NCBI GenBank assembly: GCA_903912435.1
Contig: CAIWHI010000548.1
Location: 1 to 7,556, forward strand
Source of the DNA: an uncultured Bacteroidota bacterium
Lineage (GTDB): Bacteria > Bacteroidota > Bacteroidia > Chitinophagales > Chitinophagaceae
Direction: 5' to 3'
Length of the DNA stretch: 7,556 nucleotides
Made by a program: the position numbers and the translations under genes. Position 1 is the stretch's first letter; each line of letters starts with the position of its first letter. Positions 1 to 5,971 of this stretch are shown here, one piece after another. A model generated the notes under the pieces. That model was not told where the DNA came from. It did not search any database and worked only from the letters and a program-made list of their open reading frames with translations.

Positions 1-121
1 AGAAATAATTCTATTGACAATTCTATAGCTTGAAAAATATCTGTTGCAATCATTCATTGGATTTACGTCCAAAATTACCGAAAAACATGTTCACAAAAAC
101 GCAAACTCAAGTGCCATTTCT
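1..121. other. Left-edge non-coding stretch with a possible minus-strand promoter
   Basis: No supported gene lies here. On the minus strand a TAATTTTG box (positions 77-70) fits the Bacteroidota TAnnTTTG element, but TTG/TTTG-like sequences upstream sit about 16 or 24 bases away, outside the usual 19-21. Two overlapping minus-strand frames start at ATG 57 and ATG 53 and run off the left edge open, giving only 17-19 codons each, too little to judge. An 8-base direct repeat AATTCTAT occurs at 7-14 and 19-26. Either frame could be the beginning of a neighbouring gene, but this is only a possibility. Confidence 0.25.
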
Positions 122-274
122 TTACTGAACTGTTACTTTGGGTGATTTAATCTGATTACTTGCATGAATGCTTTTTTCATATACTTCAATCAGGCGCAAT
201 ATTTCTGGCATGTCTTTACGCATTCCTTCAAGAATTTTTGCTACTCGTTGTTCTGTTTTTGAAGGACTGTTCAT
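122..274 (-). CDS. Possible small hypothetical protein (50 aa)
   Basis: I do not recognise this protein. The frame runs from ATG at 274 to TAA at 122 and encodes 50 residues. It is hydrophilic and charged, with a likely amphipathic helix over about residues 7-36 (it contains AKILEGMRKDMPEILRLIEV). There is no signal peptide, membrane segment, cysteine or known motif. The frame also extends upstream to a TTG at 322, but that codon lies in the T-run of the porV terminator, so ATG 274 is the more credible start. No Shine-Dalgarno is visible, as with the neighbours, and no convincing promoter fits between 274 and the terminator. Expression would need read-through from porV or an unseen promoter. 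Codon choice looks ordinary for a real gene. It could be a genuine small protein, a remnant of a longer gene, or a chance frame. Confidence 0.35.
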   Translation of the reverse strand: MNSPSKTEQRVAKILEGMRKDMPEILRLIEVYEKSIHASNQIKSPKVTVQ

Positions 275-320
275 AGTGCAAAGCTGGAAAAAGTGATTGA
301 TTTCTGGTTTTACTACCCAC

Positions 321-356
321 AAAAAAAGAGCAGCATGACCACCATGCTGCTCTTTT
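321..356 (-). terminator. Rho-independent terminator after porV
   Basis: A perfect 14-base inverted repeat (324-337 against 343-356) surrounds a 5-base loop. Read on the minus strand, its stem closes with CATGCTGCTC and is followed by a run of seven T (327-321). It begins 18 bases after the porV stop codon, so it ends the porU-porV transcript. On the plus strand the stem is followed by only four T, so it may work weakly in the other direction. The symmetry and T-run make this the clearest regulatory element in the window. Confidence 0.88.
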
Positions 357-374
357 AATATGAATACGATAAAA

Positions 375-1553
375 TTATTTACTTTCTTCTGCTTCTGTAT
401 CAGGAGCGGCTTTTTCTATTTTGTCGAACTCCATTAAGAGAGAGAAACGAACGGTGTTTGATAATGGGTTACGAGTGGTGCCTGAACCCTGTGGCACGAT
501 GTAAGAAGCGTTTATCTGGAAGATATTGTACTTCACACCTATACCTGCGGTAATATATTGACGGTCTCCATTGTCTTTATTCTCGTAAAAATAACCTGCA
601 CGTACTGCAAATTGTTTCTGATACCAATATTCTGCACCCATTGAAGCATCAATCTCTTTTAGCTGGTCGCCGGTACCAAATGAAGAGAAGATACCGCTAA
701 CTACACCTACCTGTGTATCAGGGTTGGCATAAGAAAGTACGGGTACCAATAACTTATTAAGGTCGAGCGCAAAAGTAATGGCATTATAAGCATCAAACTG
801 AGATGTATAAGCAACACCTACACCAAGGTTCATTGGGATGAAGTCTTTACGGCTTGAATTGTAAGATATTTTAGAGCCTATATTACTTAATACTGCGCCC
901 ATATTCAATGTATTGCTTTTGTCGTCGCCCTTATCCGTTTTTTTGGTATAAAATACACCAAGGTCGGAACTGAAGGCATTACCCGGACGATAATCGCCAC
1001 TGTTGTTAGAATAAGATACACCTGCAGCTATAGCTGAATGTATATACCTCATACTTAAACCAACAGAAAGGTTTTCAGACAGTTTTTGTGAATAGCCAAG
1101 GTCGAAAGAATATTCCCTGGGTAAACCTGTGCCTATAGAGTTGCCTAATGCATCGGTGTAATTTATATTACCCAATGAGAAATACCTCATTGACCCACTT
1201 ACCACCTTGTCGCTTTCCTTACCAAATTTGGCATAGCCAGCTATATAAGCCAAAAAGATATCAGGTACCAGATCCTTAAGCCATGGGGTATAAGTCATGG
1301 ATACACCATAGTTTTTTTCAGCAAATGGCAATTTTGCAATGTTCCAGTATTGAGCATTGGCATCGGGGCTAACGGCAATACCGGCATCGCCCATAGCTCC
1401 GGCGCGTGCATCTGGTGATATTCTTAGAAAGGGTACTGCGGTGGTTACAAATGAATTGGATGTACCATTAACATTTGCGGGTTGCGCACCCACCTTAGCG
1501 GTTACTAAACCGACAAGTAATGTTAGTCCTATTATTGCAATTTTTTTTGCCAT
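375..1553 (-). CDS. porV: PorV, type IX secretion outer-membrane beta-barrel shuttle protein
   Basis: PorV (LptO/PG27 family) is a FadL-like outer-membrane barrel. In studied species it takes T9SS cargo from the SprA translocon and delivers it to the PorU sortase in the attachment complex. The 392-residue product has a signal peptide (KK, a hydrophobic stretch at residues 5-18, likely cut after VGA at 23). It then has the family's hallmark N-terminal motif FLRISPDARAGAMGDAG (42-58), repeated alternating barrel strands, and the closing motif NPLSNTVRFSLLMEF ending at about residue 376. A 16-residue charged tail follows the last strand. ATG 1553 is chosen because it gives a clean signal peptide. 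The TTG at 1586 in the same frame would add 11 residues and falls inside the promoter's -7 box. It lies 87 bases downstream of porU and is followed by a strong terminator. The paralogue PorQ shares part of the motif, but the length, the full motif set and the porU neighbour favour PorV. Confidence 0.95.
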   Translation of the reverse strand: MAKKIAIIGLTLLVGLVTAKVGAQPANVNGTSNSFVTTAVPFLRISPDARAGAMGDAGIAVSPDANAQYWNIAKLPFAEKNYGVSMTYTPWLKDLVPDIFLAYIAGYAKFGKESDKVVSGSMRYFSLGNINYTDALGNSIGTGLPREYSFDLGYSQKLSENLSVGLSMRYIHSAIAAGVSYSNNSGDYRPGNAFSSDLGVFYTKKTDKGDDKSNTLNMGAVLSNIGSKISYNSSRKDFIPMNLGVGVAYTSQFDAYNAITFALDLNKLLVPVLSYANPDTQVGVVSGIFSSFGTGDQLKEIDASMGAEYWYQKQFAVRAGYFYENKDNGDRQYITAGIGVKYNIFQINASYIVPQGSGTTRNPLSNTVRFSLLMEFDKIEKAAPDTEAEESK

Positions 1554-1583
1554 TCTGTTATAGTTAAAAAATTTAAAGTTTCG

Positions 1584-1614
1584 CAAAAATATTTAATTTC
1601 TTCCATTTAGTCAA
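1584..1614 (-). promoter_or_regulatory. Bacteroidota-type promoter for porV
   Basis: On the minus strand a TTG (1614-1612) is followed after exactly 20 bases by TATTTTTG (1591-1584). This is a full match to the Bacteroidota -33/-7 consensus (TTG, 19-21 bases, TAnnTTTG). A transcript starting a few bases downstream would have a leader of roughly 25 bases before ATG 1553. It lies wholly inside the short gap between porU and porV, so porV can probably be expressed apart from porU. Confidence 0.6.
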
Positions 1615-1640
1615 CTAAAAAGTATTTCGCGGCAATACAA

Positions 1641-4600
1641 TTAACGCACGATTACTAACTTTTGGTATGCGGATGATTTAAAATTTTTGCCGGTGATATT
1701 TAGTCTGTAAACATACAAACCAGATGGCAATCTTTCTCCATTTTTATCTGTTCCATCCCAGGAAATTTCATTAGTTCTGCTTCCTGAGGGGGTAATTTGC
1801 TCATTTATGTCTTTTACAAGGCCTCCTGCGGCATTATAGATCAGAATTTGTACGTCTAATGCTTCATCCGGGTGGTTATGCTCGAAAACAAAACGGGTGC
1901 TGTTACTGAAAGGGTTTGGATAATTCTGCAGATTTTGTATAGCAATAATAGTGCCATCAATTACAGTGAAATCAACTTTCCCGGTACCACTATTATCATT
2001 TACGTCCCATGCTTTTACTGTGATGGTATGTCTGCCATCAGGTATTCCTGTGATAGGGAATGATACATAGCCAAATTGGTAGGTATCTGGTGCTGTTTGA
2101 TAATAGTTGTTGAGTATGTAGGGGCTTTCTACATTATCATCGAGAATAGCTGTCATATTATGACCCAATTCATTACCTGATACATTGATGCCGGTTTCGG
2201 AATATAATGTTACGAACAATGAGGTATTTGTACCTGTAATTCCACCATCCTGAAATAAGGTGTCATTAATATAGGGCCTTACAATAGGAGGGTTAGTACT
2301 CAATACAGGATTAGAGGAGTAGCCACCTATATATAATGATGTGTCAACGCCGGCGGCATCAATTCGTCCATTATCGGCATAAGTGCTAATTTTACTTTTG
2401 CCATAATAATAATTTATGTCCTTAGGAGTAATGAACTGGAACTCAAACAGGCCATTATTCACAGTAACCCTTCCTTTATAAACTACTACATCCTGTAATT
2501 TATAAGTGCGGGCAGCACCAACAATGGTAGATATATCCCTTGATTTGTCGAAGAATGTAATATAAACAGTGCCTGAGAACCCGGTCATAATTTCACCATT
2601 GTTATCCCTTACGCTTCCGTGCATAATATATTTACCAAGTGCCATTATGGAATCGGTGCGTAGCATGCTTACTCCATCTATAGCACTATCGAATTTTACA
2701 TTGTATTGGGGGAAATCGGGGGTAAGGGCAGGGTCGCCGAGTAAGGAGAATTTACGGAAATTGGTAATTTCTTCGCTGTTGGTGCCTGAATTGATGTAGG
2801 TATTGTTTTTACTGATACGGGAAGCATCACCAAATGTATTCCAGCTACCATCGCTATTACGGGTAAATTGCGATGTAATGTATTGGGTATTTAATGGCTT
2901 ATTCCAGTCGGCAAATACAGCCTCGGTGGTTGTGATAACGGCAATTACTCCTCCATTATCTAATTTCACTAATTCTTCTGCTGCTGAAACAAATTGAGGA
3001 TGGTCGAACTGTCCAAAATCGCAGGTAGCAGTTACCATGAAAGGCAACATATTGGAGTTATTCCAGTTGACATAATCATCATGCGTTAATATGCGTTCAG
3101 ATGACCATACCTGGGTATTGCCATGGCCATTATAATTCATCATAAATACCCCTTTATACACATCATTATTAATAGCTGCATTTGCATTGGGGCAACGGTC
3201 GCCTGCTGGTGTTTTAATGGTAGGTATGGCATTCTCATATACTTTATCCAGATTATAGAGGTTAGATGTTGCCGCTGTGAGCGTTGATCCCATTATTTCA
3301 GCATCGTTCATATGGTCACCTGCGCCATCAGATACGCAGGCAGTAAAAGTGGCATTTATACGCCACGGGCCAAGGGTAGATGGCTTAGTATAGTTGATTA
3401 CCTTGTTTACCAGGGCTGTGGCATCGGCATCAGTTCTTGCAGGAAACCTGCCTACACCAATATCCAAAACATTGGTGCGTGAATTTTCTTCTATATATTC
3501 GTTGTCATCAAGGAAGCCAAAGAAGTCGTCGGTAGAAAATGCATCCAGATCATTAGTAGATACTGCAGATTCGAATACAGGTACGAAATTACTGTTATTT
3601 GTAGTCCTGTTTTTATAGTCGTAGGAGGCTCCACCAAATAATAGCAGGTATTTAGGCATATCAGCGGCTGTGGTTGCTCTTTTATAAAACATTCTTGCAA
3701 AGTCGCGAATGGCACTTAGGTCCTGGGCACCGGAAGAAAATTCATTATAAACCTGGGTAGTTGTGGCGATTACCACTCTCATGTAATCATGAGCCTCGTG
3801 GTAGGCAGCAAGTGCCTGGGCTTGTGCAAGAAAAGCAGGATAGGTGACAATAATTAAATCAGCCTGTGACTTGCCATGCAGGTTTTGGTTATTAACAACA
3901 CCTGCATATTTTGGTGTATACAGGTTGGTGTTGTTCATAGCTACAAATTCGTGTAGTATTGAGGCTTCTTGTGTAAAAGTGTAAGTAGTTCCGGATAGGG
4001 TACCACTAATTAGCACCGGCCTTTGAGGATTGGTTATGTCCCATACCACAGTGCTGCTATTAGCGCCTTCCAGGTGATAGGTAGCAATATTTCCTGCTCC
4101 TACACTAGCCCAGTCCCTGAAACCCATTTGGTCATCATTCATTACCAGGCTGCGCCTTACATTTAGTTCAATATAGTCGAGATATCCACTGGCAGAAGAA
4201 TTATAAGGTTGGTAAACAATCTGCACACTAAGATTGGATGCTGGTGTACACGCACCCGAGCCAGAAACAGTGGTTAATGACATAACTACATCGGCTAAGG
4301 TAGGTTGGGTAGGGGTAAGTGTTGCTGTACCTATTGCCACCCCATTTACGTTTACATTATAATAACTATTTCCTGCACCTGTTCCTCCAAATTGTACAGT
4401 AGTGTATGCGCATGCGGTGGTTTGTCCGGTATTGAAATTAAATGTTTGTGTAGTATTACCTAAAGCATCTACAAATTGTTCGCCATACCATAATTTACCT
4501 AGTCCGGGTGGGTTGATTAAATCTACATCATGAACATCGTAATAGTTAAAGTCGGTAACAATTACATTGCCAGTTCCAACACCAGATTGGGCATCAATAT

Positions 4601-5384
4601 GGTAAGGTGATGCGCCCTGATTGAAAGTGATGAAATAGTAGGCCGTATCGGTATACAGATTATTGAAGTGGGTAAATCTTTGGTTAGCGCTATCTTTTTT
4701 CCAACCCGTAGGGCCTATGGCATAAAATAGAGCATATTCGCCATTGTCGAATGAGTTGTCGGAATTGGCATTAATTTGTATTGCATTTTCAATAAGGTCG
4801 CTGGCACGTGGAATAGATAAATCCTCAGATAACATATTACCTCCATTTCCAAAGATGCGAATATTGGCCGGATTAATATTAGTAGGGTTCAAGCCCATAC
4901 TTTTAATGAAATTATAGTCAATTTTATAAAGGCCTGTTTTAGTTACACCTATTTTGTACCAATCACCAGTATGTAGCACTGAGCTGGAAGGGTCGTTGGT
5001 AGTACGGGCTGCCGATTTTACTGGTGGGGCTGTTTCTGTAATATTCAGTGTAAAGCTACTGACCCTATTAGTTTTGTTGTCTATACCAATATTAAATGCG
5101 GGAATGCGCACCAATAAAAATGGTCGTTTGCGGTCCATACCAATGGAAGCAATGAATTTATTAGGGTCGCCGGCTTTTGCATCTTTAGGCAGGATGCCTG
5201 ATGCGAAGGTGATTTCAGCTATTTCCACTTTTGGCATTACAAAATCGCTTAGCCATATTTGTTTAGAAATATATCCTTTAGCAATATCACTTTCATTTAT
5301 CTGGTACCTGGTAGTGATACCGAATATACTGCCCTGGGCAAAGAGGCTTAGGGTTAAAATCAGAAGAACACTTAATTTTCTCAT
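1641..5384 (-). CDS. porU: PorU, type IX secretion C-terminal signal peptidase / sortase (C25 family)
   Basis: PorU is the cell-surface cysteine protease of the T9SS attachment complex. In Porphyromonas gingivalis it removes the C-terminal sorting domain from secreted cargo and links the cargo to anionic lipopolysaccharide; the anchor here is unknown. The 1247-residue product begins with a signal peptide (RK, then a hydrophobic stretch to about residue 20). Residues about 25-500 look beta-rich, without a motif I can name. The Peptidase_C25 (gingipain-like, PF01364) domain spans about 507-840. Its catalytic pair is visible: His754 in NYNGHGN and Cys788 in TATCDFGQFD. The LLGDPAL segment (881-887) closes the region, followed by Ig-like beta domains. 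Residues about 1151-1247 are a T9SS type A sorting domain. Four other cysteines (325, 379, 683, 731) are present; 325 and 379 could pair. The length is close to that of known PorU proteins (about 1,160-1,300). ATG 5384 gives the signal peptide directly. Transcription probably continues into porV. Confidence 0.97.
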   Translation of the reverse strand: MRKLSVLLILTLSLFAQGSIFGITTRYQINESDIAKGYISKQIWLSDFVMPKVEIAEITFASGILPKDAKAGDPNKFIASIGMDRKRPFLLVRIPAFNIGIDNKTNRVSSFTLNITETAPPVKSAARTTNDPSSSVLHTGDWYKIGVTKTGLYKIDYNFIKSMGLNPTNINPANIRIFGNGGNMLSEDLSIPRASDLIENAIQINANSDNSFDNGEYALFYAIGPTGWKKDSANQRFTHFNNLYTDTAYYFITFNQGASPYHIDAQSGVGTGNVIVTDFNYYDVHDVDLINPPGLGKLWYGEQFVDALGNTTQTFNFNTGQTTACAYTTVQFGGTGAGNSYYNVNVNGVAIGTATLTPTQPTLADVVMSLTTVSGSGACTPASNLSVQIVYQPYNSSASGYLDYIELNVRRSLVMNDDQMGFRDWASVGAGNIATYHLEGANSSTVVWDITNPQRPVLISGTLSGTTYTFTQEASILHEFVAMNNTNLYTPKYAGVVNNQNLHGKSQADLIIVTYPAFLAQAQALAAYHEAHDYMRVVIATTTQVYNEFSSGAQDLSAIRDFARMFYKRATTAADMPKYLLLFGGASYDYKNRTTNNSNFVPVFESAVSTNDLDAFSTDDFFGFLDDNEYIEENSRTNVLDIGVGRFPARTDADATALVNKVINYTKPSTLGPWRINATFTACVSDGAGDHMNDAEIMGSTLTAATSNLYNLDKVYENAIPTIKTPAGDRCPNANAAINNDVYKGVFMMNYNGHGNTQVWSSERILTHDDYVNWNNSNMLPFMVTATCDFGQFDHPQFVSAAEELVKLDNGGVIAVITTTEAVFADWNKPLNTQYITSQFTRNSDGSWNTFGDASRISKNNTYINSGTNSEEITNFRKFSLLGDPALTPDFPQYNVKFDSAIDGVSMLRTDSIMALGKYIMHGSVRDNNGEIMTGFSGTVYITFFDKSRDISTIVGAARTYKLQDVVVYKGRVTVNNGLFEFQFITPKDINYYYGKSKISTYADNGRIDAAGVDTSLYIGGYSSNPVLSTNPPIVRPYINDTLFQDGGITGTNTSLFVTLYSETGINVSGNELGHNMTAILDDNVESPYILNNYYQTAPDTYQFGYVSFPITGIPDGRHTITVKAWDVNDNSGTGKVDFTVIDGTIIAIQNLQNYPNPFSNSTRFVFEHNHPDEALDVQILIYNAAGGLVKDINEQITPSGSRTNEISWDGTDKNGERLPSGLYVYRLNITGKNFKSSAYQKLVIVR
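1644..1934 (-). other. C-terminal T9SS sorting domain of PorU (type A, TIGR04183-like)
   Basis: This encodes residues 1151-1247 of PorU. It shows the usual order of type A sorting-domain motifs: NYPNPF near the start, a strand with TRFVF, then IYNAAGGLV, then WDGTDKNGERLPSGLYVYRL, and a final KLVIVR. In P. gingivalis PorU keeps its own sorting domain while cutting that of other cargo. Whether it is retained here cannot be read from sequence. Confidence 0.93.
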
Positions 5385-5427
5385 ATTAGGTTAAGTATTT
5401 TTTAATGTTATGAGGGGTATGTTATTT

Positions 5428-5460
5428 CAAAATTACGGAATAAAACTATTGAAAAGTCAG
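5428..5460 (-). promoter_or_regulatory. Candidate promoter for porU
   Basis: On the minus strand TAATTTTG (5435-5428) is a full match to the Bacteroidota -7 box. The expected -33 box is weak: the best TTG-like triplet is CTG at 5460-5458, 22 bases upstream. The implied leader is about 35-40 bases and includes an A-rich stretch before ATG 5384, which is favourable for translation initiation in this phylum. Confidence 0.35.
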
Positions 5461-5529
5461 CCGGTAGAAATAGAAATTGACTATGTAATGTTAAGATACA
5501 AATTTATTGCACTTAATTTAATACAAGAG

Positions 5530-5545
5530 AGGGTATTTATACCCT
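5530..5545. repeat. Perfect palindrome, possible operator
   Basis: AGGGTAT and ATACCCT (7-base arms, 2-base centre) form a perfect inverted repeat. It lies about 95 bases upstream of the candidate porU promoter box and about 340 bases upstream of the candidate gldJ promoter. It lacks a T-run, so it is not an obvious terminator. Its G/C triplets stand out against the AT-rich surroundings, which suggests a protein-binding site, but a chance match is possible. Confidence 0.3.
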
Positions 5546-5887
5546 ATATTAATTTTTTGTTATTTTGGCATAAACCTGGAGGGTTTTAATTTTTCGAGAT
5601 TTTATTTTTTTAAGTATCAGATAATAGATATTTAGCTTGCATTTTTCGAGTTTGATTATTAATTTAAAGTTTATTTTAGGTAGGTAATGCCCGTAAATGG
5701 GTGGACAGAAACACTCGAATTTTGCATTTTATATTTTTGCTTGGGTTCCAAAGAAATAGTATAGCTTTGTAGTGTTAATATGCTGATAAAAAATGTGGTA
5801 CTGGATAAGAAACGCATTTTTTTAACAGATATTATATTCGCAAAAGAATAAAATGAGAAGTTTTTTTTGGCTTATGAGGCTGAAAGC

Positions 5888-5918
5888 TTGACAATTTGAA
5901 AAAGTTGCGGTAACATTG
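5888..5918 (+). promoter_or_regulatory. Candidate promoter for gldJ
   Basis: TTG (5888-5890) is followed after 20 bases by TAACATTG (5911-5918), which matches the -7 consensus TAnnTTTG at all fixed positions but one. The spacing is ideal, and the implied leader before ATG 5972 is about 45 bases. It is a better-positioned candidate than the exact -7 matches at 5732 and 5762, which are farther from the gene and have poorer -33 spacing. Confidence 0.5.
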
Positions 5919-5971
5919 TAACGACTTTTAAAAACTTACCTGCTAATTAGTGTAAATATTTTGGTTTTATT

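Larger units (their letters stand above)
5385..5971. other. 587-base divergent intergenic region between porU and gldJ
   Basis: This AT-rich stretch separates the two divergent genes and contains no supported coding sequence or RNA gene. Candidate promoters for porU (near 5428-5460) and gldJ (5888-5918) and a palindrome (5530-5545) are listed separately. Other plus-strand TAnnTTTG matches are TATTTTTG at 5732-5739, with no good upstream box, and TAGCTTTG at 5762-5769, with TTG/TTTG upstream at spacings of 18 or 22. Either would give gldJ a leader of about 200 bases. A minus-strand TAAATTTG (5506-5499) has a TTG at a short spacing of 17. The 10-base sequence ATTTTTCGAG occurs twice in the same direction (5589-5598 and 5641-5650), 52 bases apart. 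The region is long for a simple divergent promoter pair, leaving room for extra control. Confidence 0.6.

Noticed and set aside
275..322. Upstream TTG start for the small frame at 122-274
   Set aside because: It lies in the T-run of the porV terminator, where transcription is expected to end; ATG 274 is more credible.
1357..1563. 68-codon plus-strand open frame
   Set aside because: It is antisense to the start of porV, and its hydrophobic end is the complement of the PorV signal peptide.
1554..1586. Upstream TTG start for porV adding 11 residues
   Set aside because: The codon overlaps the -7 promoter box, so it would lie before the transcript start, and the ATG at 1553 gives a proper signal peptide.
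3491..3715. 74-codon minus-strand open frame
   Set aside because: It is an out-of-frame reading inside the porU catalytic domain.
4954..5394. 146-codon plus-strand open frame
   Set aside because: It lies opposite the N-terminal part of porU, whose protein is clearly real, and its translation shows no recognisable domain or normal composition.
5385..5971. Small RNA, riboswitch, CRISPR or mobile element in the divergent region
   Set aside because: No repeat array, conserved RNA motif, terminal inverted repeats or transposase fragments are visible; only promoter-like boxes and short repeats are seen.
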